From JBBROS01 sp965217935 (GTDB lineage: Bacteria; Pseudomonadota; Alphaproteobacteria; Acetobacterales; Acetobacteraceae): a DNA stretch of 64,000 nucleotides. A program made the position numbers and the translations under genes. Shown here in pieces: positions 1 to 8,018 of this stretch (the stretch's first letter is position 1; each line of letters begins with the position of its first letter). The notes beneath the pieces were generated by a model. The model saw only the letters and a program-made list of their open reading frames with translations. It had not been told where the DNA came from and searched no databases. Location of the stretch: contig OZ244581.1 of NCBI GenBank assembly GCA_965217935.1, positions 2,604,001-2,668,000 of the forward strand, given 5' to 3'.

Positions 1-425
1 AGGTTGGCGCCGAGGCGGACGGTGCGGCGGCGGGGCAGGGATTTCAGGCGGGCGACGTAGGCGTCGAGGCCGTCATTGTTCATGCCGTAGCGGTTGATGA
101 CGGCGCGGTCGGGTTCGAGGCGGAAGACGCGGGGGAACGGGTTGCCGGGCTGGGGACGGGGCGTGACGCTGCCGGTCTCGATGAAGCCGAAGCCGAGGCG
201 GGAAAGGCCGCGGACGGCGACGGCGTTCTTGTCGAAGCCGGCGGCGAGGCCGATGGGGTTGGGGAAGCGCAGGCCCAGGGCTTCGGTCATGAGCGCCGGG
301 TCGTCGGCTTCGGTCGCGTGGCCGGCGAGGCCGAGGCGGATCGCGAGCACGGCCAGGCGATGGGCCCGTTCGGGGTCGAGTCGCCGGAGCACGGGGGGGG
401 CGAGGGCGGCGAGGGCGGTGGTCAT
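1..425 (-). CDS. pyrD: Dihydroorotate dehydrogenase (quinone), N-terminal part
   Basis: Class 2 dihydroorotate dehydrogenase oxidises dihydroorotate to orotate in pyrimidine synthesis and passes electrons to quinone at the membrane. Only the first ~141 codons are present; the gene runs off the left edge. Reading the minus strand from the ATG at 425 gives family landmarks: LGLRFPNPIGLAAGFDKNA, then GFGFIETGSVTPRPQPGNP, then NRYGMNNDG. These are the FMN- and substrate-binding signatures of PyrD. The N-terminal helical region before them is typical of the membrane-associated class 2 enzyme. A 64-bp gap separates it from a divergent small gene. Identity is inferred from these motifs; the C-terminus was not seen. 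Confidence 0.93.
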   Translation of the reverse strand, partial: MTTALAALAPPVLRRLDPERAHRLAVLAIRLGLAGHATEADDPALMTEALGLRFPNPIGLAAGFDKNAVAVRGLSRLGFGFIETGSVTPRPQPGNPFPRVFRLEPDRAVINRYGMNNDGLDAYVARLKSLPRRRTVRLGAN

Positions 426-489
426 GGCCGGGTCTGTGCCTGATCGGGGGGCGGTTGAGAAGTGCGGCGCGGGGCGCTAGGCTCGCGGA

Positions 490-714
490 ATGTGGAACCA
501 GCCGTATCTTGAGACGTGTTGCCGGGCTGCCTTGCACCGGCTGGTGCTGACTGCCGATGGAGGCAGGCCCGGGGCGCTGAAGGATGGGCCGTGCCTGGAG
601 CGGCTGACGGGGATGGGGTTCGCTGCGGTTCGGGAGGATGGGCGCTACGAGGTCACCGATGCTGGCCGGGCGCGGCATGGGAGCGAGATTTTACGGGTTG
701 GCGCGGCGGCCTGA
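490..714 (+). CDS. Small conserved-looking hypothetical protein (74 aa)
   Basis: I do not recognise this protein. It starts at ATG 490, divergent from pyrD. The C-terminal half (GRYEVTDAGRARHGSEIL) looks like the last helix and wing of a small winged-helix fold, and the N-terminal half carries a Cys-Cys pair near residues 10-11. No signal peptide or membrane segment is visible. It ends 43 bp before the cytochrome b561 start, so the two could be co-transcribed. Function unknown. Confidence 0.5.
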   Translation: MWNQPYLETCCRAALHRLVLTADGGRPGALKDGPCLERLTGMGFAAVREDGRYEVTDAGRARHGSEILRVGAAA

Positions 715-757
715 TCGGGCGAGGGTGCTGGCCGCGACATTTCAGAAAGGCATTTTC

Positions 758-1348
758 ATGAGCAGCACCCTTCGTGACAGCCGTGCCGTCTATCCGGCCG
801 GCGCTGCGGTGCAGCAACATTACACGGCGACCGCGCAGGCGCTGCACTGGATTACCGCAGTGCTGATGTTCACCATATTGCCGCTCGCCTGGGTGATGGT
901 GAGCATGGGCGAGACCGACCCGAACCGCGGGCTGATGTTCACCCTGCACAAGTCGGTGGGGCTGACGATCCTGGCGCTGGTCGCGGTGCGGCTGCTGTGG
1001 CGGGCGCGGCACCATGCGCCGCCGTTGCGCCGGATCCCGAGATGGGAAGCGGGGGCCGCGTTCGCCTCGCATTGGCTGCTGTATCTGGTGCTGGCGGCGA
1101 TGCCGGTGAGCGGATACTTGCTCTCGGCGGCAGGAGGGCATCCGGTGTCGTATTTCGGGCTGTTCACGCTGCCGGGGCTGCCGAAGAACGAGGCGCTGGC
1201 CGAAGGGGCGGAATGGGTTCACGTGGCGGTGGGGCAATGGGCGGTCTATGCGCTCATCACGCTGCATCTAGCGGCGACGGCCTGGCACCTGGTTTCGCGG
1301 CGGGACGGGGTGCTGGAGCGGATGCTGCCGGAGCAGGACGGAATCTGA
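758..1348 (+). CDS. Cytochrome b561 family protein
   Basis: Membrane di-haem cytochrome b of the bacterial b561 family, which moves electrons between quinol and periplasmic or membrane acceptors. The 196-aa product has four predicted membrane segments. The family histidines are visible: one after the N-terminus in ALHWITAVLM, one in TLHKSVGLTIL, one in SHWLLYLVL, and further ones in the last segments (WVHVAVGQW, ITLHLAATAWH). I chose ATG 758 because AGAAAGG lies at 744-750 and the product then begins at the usual place before helix 1; the open frame extends upstream to 638. Electron donor and acceptor cannot be told from sequence. Confidence 0.85.
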   Translation: MSSTLRDSRAVYPAGAAVQQHYTATAQALHWITAVLMFTILPLAWVMVSMGETDPNRGLMFTLHKSVGLTILALVAVRLLWRARHHAPPLRRIPRWEAGAAFASHWLLYLVLAAMPVSGYLLSAAGGHPVSYFGLFTLPGLPKNEALAEGAEWVHVAVGQWAVYALITLHLAATAWHLVSRRDGVLERMLPEQDGI

Positions 1349-1353
1349 CGCGC

Positions 1354-1704
1354 TTACCGCGCGGCCTGCGGCTCCGGCATGACGTGCCGTTCCACGATGC
1401 TGGCGCGCCGGAGCGGACCTTCGAGGCGGTCCATGACTTCGGTCCAGAGACGGCGGTCGCAGCGTTCCTGCGTGCGCCTTGGGTCGGGCGCGCGGCCCCT
1501 GCGGCCGTAGAGGCGCAGGATGCGGACGTGGAGCAGTTCAATGCGACGGCGGCGGTAGAGCTGGTCGAGGCATTTGACGACGTCTTCCGCGCGGCAGGGG
1601 CCTGGCGCGGGGCGGGGGCGGGTTTGGTCGTGCCGGGCTTCGAGCACGGCGGCGGTCCAGAGCCAGGCAGCTTCGGCCGAACGAAACGGGACGGGAGCTG
1701 ACAT
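1354..1704 (-). CDS. Conserved hypothetical protein, divergent from S24 regulator
   Basis: A 116-aa basic, Trp- and Arg-rich protein of a type I believe is common in Acetobacteraceae but uncharacterised. The ordered features are an N-terminal segment with AAWLWTAAVLEARHD, a central GPCRAEDVVKCLDQLYRRRR, and a C-terminal half with DRRLWTEVMDRLEGPLR. The strong codon bias of this frame supports coding. The open frame extends upstream to 1770, but ATG 1704 (MSAPVPFR) fits better because the extra 22 codons are AT-rich and lie in the divergent promoter region. It sits head-to-head with a LexA-like regulator that may control it (inference). No membrane segment is seen. Confidence 0.6.
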   Translation of the reverse strand: MSAPVPFRSAEAAWLWTAAVLEARHDQTRPRPAPGPCRAEDVVKCLDQLYRRRRIELLHVRILRLYGRRGRAPDPRRTQERCDRRLWTEVMDRLEGPLRRASIVERHVMPEPQAAR

Positions 1705-1710
1705 GAGGGT

Positions 1711-1775
1711 TACAGACCATTTTCCTATTTGGATTTTCAAAAGGAAAAACGTCGTAATTTGTTGTTGCAACGGCG
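1711..1775. promoter_or_regulatory. AT-rich divergent promoter/operator region
   Basis: The spacer between the divergent hypothetical gene and the S24 regulator is much more AT-rich than its surroundings. It contains an inverted repeat TTTTCC...GGAAAA (about 1720-1748) and the perfect 8-bp palindrome GTTGCAAC (1764-1771). Such spacers often hold the operators of an autoregulated S24 repressor; that assignment is an inference. Confidence 0.4.
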
Positions 1776-1802
1776 CGAATTCCTAGGCACTCTCCTCCTA
1801 CG

Positions 1803-2441
1803 ATGAAGCACGATGAGATCTGGCGGGCGCTTGACACGCTGGCTGCCGAATATGGCTTGTCCGCCTCCGGGCTGGCGAAGCGGTCCGGGCTTGACCCGAC
1901 GACGTTTAACCCGAGCAAGCGGCGGATGCCGGATGGGCGGGCGCGGTGGCCGAGCACGGAGAGCGTGGCCAAGGTGCTGGCGGCGACCGGGGCCAGTCTG
2001 GAGCAGTTCACTTCGCTGGTGACCGGTTCGCGTCCGTCCGGTTCGGCCCGGCTGCCGCGGCGCATCCCGCTAATCGGATTCGCGCAAGCGGGCCGGGACG
2101 GCTATTTCGACGATGCCGGGTTCCCGGTCGGGGGGAGCTGGGACGAGATGAGCCTGCCCGAGATCGGGGACCCGAACGCTTACGCGCTGGAGATCCACGG
2201 GGACAGCATGGAGCCGGTGCTGCGCGACGGGGATACGGTGGTGGTGTCGCCGTCGGCGCCCACGCGGCGGGGGGACCGGGTGGTGGCGCGGACGAACGAG
2301 GGGGAGGTGATGGCCAAGCAGCTCGCCCGGCGGTCGGCCCGCCGCATCGAGCTCAAGAGCCTGAACCCGGAGCATCCTGACCGGTCGTTCGATCTTGCGG
2401 AGATCGCCTGGGTGCACCGGATCATCTGGTCCAGCCAGTAA
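1803..2441 (+). CDS. HTH transcriptional regulator with S24 LexA-like domain
   Basis: A 212-aa regulator of the LexA/CI architecture: an N-terminal helix-turn-helix (about residues 8-75, including SASGLAKRSGLDPTTFN) and a C-terminal S24 serine protease fold. The catalytic Ser-Lys dyad is visible as S135 in GDSMEPV and K172 in EVMAKQL, so self-cleavage is possible in principle. Proteins of this size in alphaproteobacteria are stress- or phage-type repressors rather than LexA itself; the N-terminal domain is not the LexA winged helix. It is divergent from a small conserved gene with a palindromic spacer between them, which suggests autoregulation. Inducer and targets are unknown. Confidence 0.85.
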   Translation: MKHDEIWRALDTLAAEYGLSASGLAKRSGLDPTTFNPSKRRMPDGRARWPSTESVAKVLAATGASLEQFTSLVTGSRPSGSARLPRRIPLIGFAQAGRDGYFDDAGFPVGGSWDEMSLPEIGDPNAYALEIHGDSMEPVLRDGDTVVVSPSAPTRRGDRVVARTNEGEVMAKQLARRSARRIELKSLNPEHPDRSFDLAEIAWVHRIIWSSQ

Positions 2442-2509
2442 CGCCGATTCTCCTTTCCTCCAGGCTGGTTCGCGCGCCACGATAGGCCTCCCGACCCCGG
2501 AGGCTTCCG

Positions 2510-3238
2510 ATGCGCGTCCTAGCCGTTCTCTTGCTCCTGCTGTCGAGTGGCGTGGCGAAGGCGGCCGAGCCGGTCGATCTGATGCTCGTGCTCGTGTCCG
2601 ATGTCTCGCGCAGCGTCGATGACGGTGAATTCCAGATGCAGAAGCAGGGGTATGGCGCCGCGTTCTCGGACCCGCGCGTGATCGCCGCGATCCGGGGGGG
2701 CGCCATCGGGGCGATCGCGGTGAGCTACGTGGAGTTTGCTGGGACGCACGAGGCGCGGACGGTGGTGGACTGGCACGTGGTGCGGGACGCCGAGAGCGCG
2801 CGCGCGCTGAGCGGGGAGATCGAGGCGGCGTCGCGCTCCTACTGGGGCCGGACGAGCATCAGCGCCGGAATCGATCACGCGGCGCTGATGCTGGCGGAGT
2901 CGGCGTTCGAGACGCAGCGGAAGGTGATCGACGTGGCCGGGGACGGGACCAACAATTCCGGGCGTGAGGCGGCGGCGGCGCGCGACGACGCGCTGAGGGC
3001 GGGGATCAGCATCAACGGGCTCGCGATTATCAACGACCATCCGGCCAACTACACGTTCGCGCACGTGCAGCCGCCGGGCGGGTTGACGGAATGGTATCGC
3101 CAGAACGTAATCGGCGGTCCCGGCAGCTTCGTGGTGGAAGTGCACGAGTTTCAGATGTTCGGAGAGGCCATGACCCGCAAGCTGATCAGCGAGATCGCTG
3201 CCTTGCCTATGGGCTTCGTGGACCGGAGGCGGCTCTGA
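2510..3238 (+). CDS. Secreted DUF1194 (von Willebrand A-like) protein
   Basis: A 242-aa exported protein: residues 1-19 form a signal peptide ending AKAAE, followed by a VWA-like fold. The MIDAS-type metal motif is recognisable as DVSRSVD near residues 30-36, with further family blocks GRTSISAGIDHAA and VIDVAGDGTNNSG. This matches DUF1194, whose function is unknown; VWA domains usually bind metal-dependent protein partners. The stop TGA overlaps the ATG of the next gene (TGATG), so the two are translationally coupled. Why a secreted VWA protein is coupled to a cytosolic GST is not evident. Confidence 0.85.
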   Translation: MRVLAVLLLLLSSGVAKAAEPVDLMLVLVSDVSRSVDDGEFQMQKQGYGAAFSDPRVIAAIRGGAIGAIAVSYVEFAGTHEARTVVDWHVVRDAESARALSGEIEAASRSYWGRTSISAGIDHAALMLAESAFETQRKVIDVAGDGTNNSGREAAAARDDALRAGISINGLAIINDHPANYTFAHVQPPGGLTEWYRQNVIGGPGSFVVEVHEFQMFGEAMTRKLISEIAALPMGFVDRRRL

Positions 3239-4200
3239 TGGGGTTGCTGGTCGATGGCCGCTGGCAGGACAGGTGGTATGACACGAGCAAGTCAGGGGGC
3301 AAGTTCGAGCGCAGCGAGAGCACGTTCCGCCATCAGATTGGGCCGGGCGGCGAGTTTCCCGCGGAGGCCGGGCGGTATCGGCTTTACGTGTCGCTGGCGT
3401 GCCCCTGGGCGCATCGCGCGCTGATCGTCCGCGTGCTGAAGGGGCTTGAGGATGTGATCCCCCTCTCGGTGACGCATTGGCACATGGGGGAGCAGGGGTG
3501 GACGTTCGAGCCTGGGCCGGGCGTCATCCCCGATCCTGACGGGGCGCAGTGCCTGCATCAGATTTACACCCGGGCTGACCCGGGCATCACGACGCGGGTG
3601 ACGGTTCCGGTGCTGTGGGACACCCAGACCGGCAGGATCGTCAACAACGAGAGCGCGGAGGTCATCCGTATCTTCAACAGCGCGTTCGATGCCGTAGGGG
3701 CCAAGCCGGGCGACTTCTATCCAGCCGCGTATCGGGAGGAGATCGACGCGCTGAACGCGCGCATTTACGAGACGGTGAACAACGGGGTGTATAAGGCGGG
3801 GTTCGCCACCACGCAGGCGGCCTACGAGGAGGCGGTGCTGCCGCTGTTCGAGACGCTCGATTGGCTCGACCGGCATCTGGCCCGGCGCCGGTTCCTGTGC
3901 GGCGATGTCATCACCGAGGCGGATTGGCGGCTGTTCACCACGCTGCTGCGGTTCGACGCGGTCTATGTCGGCCATTTCAAGTGCAACATCCGGCGGCTGG
4001 TGGATTACCGGAACCTGTGGGGATACGCGCGGGACCTGTATGGGCAGCCCGGCGTGAGCGGGACGGTGGATTTCCAGCACATCAAGCGGCACTACTACAC
4101 GAGCCATCCGACGGTAAACCCGCACGGCATTGTGCCGGCCGGGCCTGTGGTGGATTGGGAGGCGCCGCCGGTGCGCGAGCGGGGCGTGCAATACGCCTGA
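3238..4200 (+). CDS. Glutathionyl-hydroquinone reductase (xi-class GST)
   Basis: Cytosolic enzyme that removes glutathione from glutathionyl-hydroquinones, in the YqjG/ECM4/PcpF family. The 320-aa length is typical. The catalytic CPWAHR block follows YVSLACPWAHRALIVR, and the dimer/C-terminal helical domain carries RFLCGDVITEADWRLF and FDAVYVGHFKCN, both hallmarks of the xi class. I chose ATG 3238, which overlaps the preceding stop, because it places the protein at family length; the frame is open further upstream. A role in detoxifying quinone adducts is family knowledge, not shown here. Confidence 0.92.
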   Translation: MGLLVDGRWQDRWYDTSKSGGKFERSESTFRHQIGPGGEFPAEAGRYRLYVSLACPWAHRALIVRVLKGLEDVIPLSVTHWHMGEQGWTFEPGPGVIPDPDGAQCLHQIYTRADPGITTRVTVPVLWDTQTGRIVNNESAEVIRIFNSAFDAVGAKPGDFYPAAYREEIDALNARIYETVNNGVYKAGFATTQAAYEEAVLPLFETLDWLDRHLARRRFLCGDVITEADWRLFTTLLRFDAVYVGHFKCNIRRLVDYRNLWGYARDLYGQPGVSGTVDFQHIKRHYYTSHPTVNPHGIVPAGPVVDWEAPPVRERGVQYA

Positions 4201-4307
4201 CGCGGCGTCCTCACGCGCGGGTCGTCGGCTCACAATCTGGTTACGCCTTCGAACGATGACTGGGGCCGCGCGCTTTGGCTTCGCAGAGGGCTGGAAGCGA
4301 GGCGTTG

Positions 4308-4499
4308 TCAGGTGGAAAGGCCGGTTCGGCTGAGGCGGGCGACGGTGTTGTCCAACTTGTCGAGGAGGCCGTGCGGGTTGGAAAACGGCAGGCCGAGGGC
4401 GGCGGCGCGTGCGTCCATGCCGGGGTTTCGGAGCATCGCCGGACGGTGCAGGCGCTGATTATGCGGCAGGATGTAAGCGTCGAGCGTGACAGTCGGCAT
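4308..4499 (-). CDS. Small hypothetical protein (63 aa)
   Basis: Unrecognised 63-aa product starting at ATG 4499 (MPTVTLDAYILPHNQ). Nearly every codon ends in G or C, as in the real genes nearby, which argues for coding. It has no signal peptide or membrane helix; the C-terminus contains LLDKLDNTVARLS, probably helical. It is isolated within a 528-bp stretch between two plus-strand genes. A weak Shine-Dalgarno upstream lowers confidence. Confidence 0.4.
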   Translation of the reverse strand: MPTVTLDAYILPHNQRLHRPAMLRNPGMDARAAALGLPFSNPHGLLDKLDNTVARLSRTGLST

Positions 4500-4540
4500 G
4501 GTGGCGCGGAATTAGCTGACGATGCATCAGGAGGGACGAC

Positions 4541-4597
4541 ATGGTCACTGTCCCGGTGTTGCAGGAGGTTTTGATTACCGGAAAGCGGCTTATCTAA
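4541..4597 (+). CDS. Possible 18-residue small ORF with strong ribosome site
   Basis: ATG 4541 to TAA 4597 encodes MVTVPVLQEVLITGKRLI. It is preceded at good spacing by AGGAGGG (4529-4535), one of the best Shine-Dalgarno sequences in this spacer. It could be a leader peptide or simply chance. The rest of 4598-4728, up to the next gene, shows no other gene. Confidence 0.2.
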   Translation: MVTVPVLQEVLITGKRLI

Positions 4598-4728
4598 AAA
4601 CGGAGCAGCGCATTCGGAGCACTGAGCAGAGCTATAGTGGAAACCAGGTGGCTTGCTTGCGGCGTGAGACCGCGACCATTGGGCGGGATGGCGCAACCAG
4701 GCGGCCCACAGAACGAACGGAGTAGACG

Positions 4729-5301
4729 ATGAGCTATTCGACCCCTTCCGGCACAAACGATACGCAGAATCTGAACCAGGAAGCCGCGCACGACACGGCG
4801 CTCTATGACCCGGCGGTGCACGACAACCAGATCGTCGCGATGTATGAGACGAACGAGGCGGCGACGGCCGCGCGGGACACGCTGGTGAAGGCCGGCATTC
4901 CAGCCGATGCGATCGCGATGATTGCCCGCAGCACGGATTCGGGCGAGCTGGGCGGGAGCAACGCGGAGGACCGAGGCAGCGCGTTCTGGGAGGCCGTTCG
5001 AAGCCTGTTCGCCTCCGGGCACGAGCAGGAGGATTACGGCCACGCTGTCGGGCGCGGCCACGCCATGCTGGTGCTGACGCCGAGCGCGGAAATGGACCGG
5101 CGCCATGCCATCCATACGTTGGAGGCGACGCATCCGGTTGATTTCGATGCCCGGCTGGAGGAATGGCGGCAGGCCGGATATGAGACGGCCAATGTCGGCC
5201 GGAGTGCCGAAGGCGGACAGGCTCCGAGACAGGTCCAACGTGAGCGGCCGGCGGGAAGCGCGCGTGTCCGCAGCTATGTCGCAGACAAGCGGACGCAGTG
5301 A
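4729..5301 (+). CDS. YflT/GSP17M-like general stress protein
   Basis: A 190-aa soluble, acidic protein. Residues ~35-130 resemble the YflT (general stress protein 17M) fold: QIVAMYETNEAATAARDTLVKAG, a pattern of an alpha-beta ferredoxin-like half with a small variable region, then GRGHAMLVLTP near residue 108. The N-terminal 30 residues and the C-terminal 50 residues (Arg-, Gln-rich) look disordered. The start at ATG 4729 has GGAGTAG upstream. The molecular role of this family is not known. A short GGGC-TAAA-GCCC-TTTT hairpin downstream could end the transcript. Confidence 0.65.
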   Translation: MSYSTPSGTNDTQNLNQEAAHDTALYDPAVHDNQIVAMYETNEAATAARDTLVKAGIPADAIAMIARSTDSGELGGSNAEDRGSAFWEAVRSLFASGHEQEDYGHAVGRGHAMLVLTPSAEMDRRHAIHTLEATHPVDFDARLEEWRQAGYETANVGRSAEGGQAPRQVQRERPAGSARVRSYVADKRTQ

Positions 5302-5353
5302 GCGGTTTGGCGGCGTGGCCTGACATAAACTGAATTGCCGAAGGCTGTTGGGG

Positions 5354-5370
5354 AGGGCTAAAGCCCTTTT
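5354..5370 (+). terminator. Short hairpin plus T-run
   Basis: AGGGC-TAAA-GCCCT followed by TTT forms a 5-bp stem with a T-rich tail after the YflT-like gene. It lies only 6 bp before the next start codon, so it could also act on translation of the lipoprotein gene. Stem is short; confidence is low. Confidence 0.35.
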
Positions 5371-5375
5371 CAGAC

Positions 5376-5927
5376 ATGATGCGACGTGCCACTGCCCTTC
5401 TAACGCGGCTGTCGTTGATGGCGTGCATTGGCATGGCGTCATGCAGCGACCCGCTCCCGGTCTCGCGCTTCGCCGATGCGGGGCCGGCACTCGATCCGAT
5501 CGCTTTTTTCACCGGGCATGTCCGTTCTTGGGGCGTGCTTGAGAACCGGTCCGGCCAGCCGACGCAGATCGTGACGACCGATTGCGAGGGGACGGCCGAT
5601 CGCGACGGCAGTTTGCGGATGACGCAGCGCCTTCATGTGGGAGATGATCCGGTGACGGTCCGAACATGGCGGATGCGCCGGACCGGGCCGGGACGGTTCG
5701 AGGCAACGGCGAACGATATGGTTGGCACGGCGGTTGGCGAGGCGGCCGGGCCGGCATTCCACTGGCGATGGACGCTGGCGAGCGAGCCTGGCAATTCGTT
5801 GAAGAATGTCGTGCTGGACCAGTGGTGGTACTTGCAGGCGGATGGCTCGATGCTGAACCGGACGACGATCCGCAAGGTGGGTTTCATCGCGGCCGAGGTG
5901 ACTGAGCATTTCGTTCCGCAACGCTGA
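5376..5927 (+). CDS. DUF3833 family lipoprotein
   Basis: A 183-aa protein with an N-terminal export signal and a lipobox-like GMASC at residues 19-23, so probably a lipoprotein anchored after Cys23. Family landmarks are DPIAFFTGHVRSWGVLENRSG and a lipocalin-like beta pattern ending in a Trp-rich strand (LDQWWYLQADGSMLNRTTI). These match DUF3833, a proteobacterial family of unknown function. The gene ends 10 bp before a Nudix-family frame, with which it may be co-translated. Confidence 0.8.
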   Translation: MMRRATALLTRLSLMACIGMASCSDPLPVSRFADAGPALDPIAFFTGHVRSWGVLENRSGQPTQIVTTDCEGTADRDGSLRMTQRLHVGDDPVTVRTWRMRRTGPGRFEATANDMVGTAVGEAAGPAFHWRWTLASEPGNSLKNVVLDQWWYLQADGSMLNRTTIRKVGFIAAEVTEHFVPQR

Positions 5928-5937
5928 CTGGCAGGTC

Positions 5938-6630
5938 TTGCCGCTATCGCCGTCGGTTCGCCTGCTCGTGACGCGCGAGATGCCGGGGCTTGATGCGGAG
6001 ACGGAGCGCGTCGTGGCCGGGCATTGGCAGGCGGCGAACGCGGAGCGGCGGCTGTTCAACGGGCGGGTGTTCAGCGCGGATGCCGTGGCGCCGGATGAGA
6101 TCGCGGGGCATTGGACGGAATTCCGCCGGGCGACCGCGCAGATGCGTGACCCTGGATTGTCCGAGGTTTTGCAAATCCGAAACTTGGCGGTGTGCGGGAT
6201 GCTGGTCTGCCCGGATGGAGTGGCGATCGCGCGGCGGGAGCCGACCGCGTCGTATCAGCCCGGCGTCTGGCAGCTCCCGCCGGCCGGCAGCGTGGACTTC
6301 GGCGCGGCGACGCCGGGCGGCGCGGATTGGCGCCATGCCCTGCTTGCCGAATTGCGGGAGGAGTTGGGGATCGGGGCGGAGGAGGTGCGCCGGTTATCGC
6401 CGTTGTGTTTGGTGCAGCACCCCTCGGGCGTGCTGGACATGGGGGTGCGGATCGACACCGACCTGAGCGCGGATGCGATTCTGAGCCGGCACCGGGCGCT
6501 GGGGGATGAGGAATACCAGCAGCTTCAAGTGCTGCCGCCGGACCGGATCGAAGCGATGGCGGCTGCTGCCGGCGGGGAGCTGATGCCCACGGTGCCCGCG
6601 TTCCTGAGTCTTTACTCGGGTTCTGGATAG
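5938..6630 (+). CDS. Nudix-family hydrolase-like protein
   Basis: A ~230-aa protein whose Nudix box is visible as PAGSVDF followed by LLAELREELGI, the core of GX5EX7REUXEEXGU, about residues 120-143. Nudix enzymes hydrolyse nucleoside diphosphates linked to other groups; the substrate is not predictable. The start is uncertain. No ATG is available; TTG 5938 gives MPLSPSVRLLV, but the frame stays open back to a stop at 5899, and upstream CTG 5902 or ATT 5908 would add the plausible N-terminus SFRNADWQV while overlapping the DUF3833 stop. Codon use matches neighbours. Confidence 0.7.
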   Translation: MPLSPSVRLLVTREMPGLDAETERVVAGHWQAANAERRLFNGRVFSADAVAPDEIAGHWTEFRRATAQMRDPGLSEVLQIRNLAVCGMLVCPDGVAIARREPTASYQPGVWQLPPAGSVDFGAATPGGADWRHALLAELREELGIGAEEVRRLSPLCLVQHPSGVLDMGVRIDTDLSADAILSRHRALGDEEYQQLQVLPPDRIEAMAAAAGGELMPTVPAFLSLYSGSG

Positions 6631-6699
6631 GGTCGGGCGTTAACGGATCGTCCACTTTTCTCTGGCTTACTGGCTGGGAGGAAAACGGAGAGGTCCAGG

Positions 6700-7596
6700 A
6701 TGGACGTGAAGGCAATCGTTGCCGGGTTGTGCGTGATCGGTTCGCTCGCAACGGCGGCGAAGGCGGAGGACGTGCAGGCTCGTTCGAGCTGGGCGCCGGA
6801 GAGCGGGCGTCTGCTCGCGACCGCGGGCGTCAATGAAGTCGAGGGCGCGGGCGGCGGCGGACTGGTGCCTTGGGCACTGATCACCGGCTACGGCACGCGG
6901 GACGCGATCGGGGCGAACGCTCATTACACGTATGTGCATTTGCCCGATTTCGATCTCCATACGGCGGGCGGGGCGGTCGGGCTTTACGACCGGGTCGAGA
7001 TCTCGCTCGCGCATCAATGGTTCGACACCAGAGCGGCGGGAGCCAGGCTCGGGCTCGGCTCCGGCTACACGTTCGGCCAGACGATCGCCGGGGTGAAGGT
7101 GCGGCTGTTCGGCGACGCGGTTTATGACCAGGACCGGTGGTGGCCGCAGGTTTCGGTGGGCGCGCAGTATAAAACCAACAACCGGGGCCAGGTGCTGTCG
7201 GCGATCGGCGCACGGTCGTCGGACGGGGCCGACTTCTATGTTGCCGCCACCAAGCTGCTGCTGGCGCAGAACCTGCTGCTGAACGCGACGGTGCGGGCGA
7301 CGAAGGCCAACCAGTTCGGCATCCTCGGGTTCGGCGGCGACAAGGACAACAGCTACAGCGCGCAGTTCGAAGGCTCCGCGGCGTACCTGATCAGCCGCAA
7401 GTTCGCGGTGGGGGCCGAGTTCCGCACCAAGCCGGACAACCTCGGTTTTGCCCGCGAGGACAACGCCTGGGACGTGTTCGCGGCTTACTTCATCAACAAA
7501 AACCTCTCCGCCACGCTGGCCTACGCCGATCTGGGCCGCATCGCCGGGCAGGGTCATCAGGGCGGCGCCTACTTCTCACTTCAGGCGGGGTTCTGA
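6700..7596 (+). CDS. DUF3034 outer-membrane protein
   Basis: A 298-aa exported protein: signal peptide 1-22 (ending AKAED), then alternating hydrophobic strands and glycine turns, ending in an aromatic residue (YFSLQAGF), the usual signature of an outer-membrane beta-barrel. Blocks such as VPWALITGYGTRDAIGANAHY and the conserved LGGxG-like turns match DUF3034, function unknown. It opens a four-gene run: the next gene starts 2 bp after its stop. AGAGGTCCAGG precedes the start. Transport or surface display of a periplasmic partner is an inference from context. Confidence 0.8.
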   Translation: MDVKAIVAGLCVIGSLATAAKAEDVQARSSWAPESGRLLATAGVNEVEGAGGGGLVPWALITGYGTRDAIGANAHYTYVHLPDFDLHTAGGAVGLYDRVEISLAHQWFDTRAAGARLGLGSGYTFGQTIAGVKVRLFGDAVYDQDRWWPQVSVGAQYKTNNRGQVLSAIGARSSDGADFYVAATKLLLAQNLLLNATVRATKANQFGILGFGGDKDNSYSAQFEGSAAYLISRKFAVGAEFRTKPDNLGFAREDNAWDVFAAYFINKNLSATLAYADLGRIAGQGHQGGAYFSLQAGF

Positions 7597-7598
7597 CC

Positions 7599-8018
7599 AT
7601 GCGCAAACTGCTGCTTGCCTTCGCCGCCGGCCTGATCGCGCTCGCGCCTGGGACTGGTTCGGCGTCCACGCTTTACCAGGACCTTGGGGACCATGCCGGC
7701 CTGGTGCGCATCGTGGATGCGGCGACGTCGGTGTGGCTGAAGGACCCGCGGGTCGGACCGACGTTCGACAACACCAACATCGACCGGTTCAAGCGCTTGC
7801 TGGTGGACCAGCTCTGCCAGCTTACGGGCGGGGGCTGCACCTACGGCGGGCGGGATATGCATAAGGCGCACAAGGGCCTGCATCTCGACAGTGCCCAGTT
7901 CAATGCCCTCGCCGAAGACCTGCAGATCGCGATGGCGCGGCTCGATATTCCGTTCACGACGCAGAGCCGGCTGGTGGCGCTGCTCGCGCCCATGCACCGG
8001 GACATCGTGACCAAATGA
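7599..8018 (+). CDS. Exported group 1 truncated haemoglobin
   Basis: A 139-aa protein with a signal peptide (residues 1-22, cleavage after GSAS) followed by a 2/2 globin fold. Group 1 (GlbN-type) features are the N-terminal TLYQDLGDHAGLVRIVD and the central region around MHKAHKGLHL, where His91 is the likely haem-proximal ligand. Family members bind O2, NO or CO. Most truncated haemoglobins are cytosolic; the export signal here is unusual and places it in the periplasm with the cupredoxin encoded next. The next gene overlaps by ATGA, so the two are coupled. Confidence 0.85.
   Translation: MRKLLLAFAAGLIALAPGTGSASTLYQDLGDHAGLVRIVDAATSVWLKDPRVGPTFDNTNIDRFKRLLVDQLCQLTGGGCTYGGRDMHKAHKGLHLDSAQFNALAEDLQIAMARLDIPFTTQSRLVALLAPMHRDIVTK

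Noticed and set aside
4241..5512. Long minus-strand frame opposite the YflT-like gene
   Set aside because: It lies antisense to a well-supported gene, is rich in Pro/Ser/Arg as shadow frames are, and has no recognisable domain.
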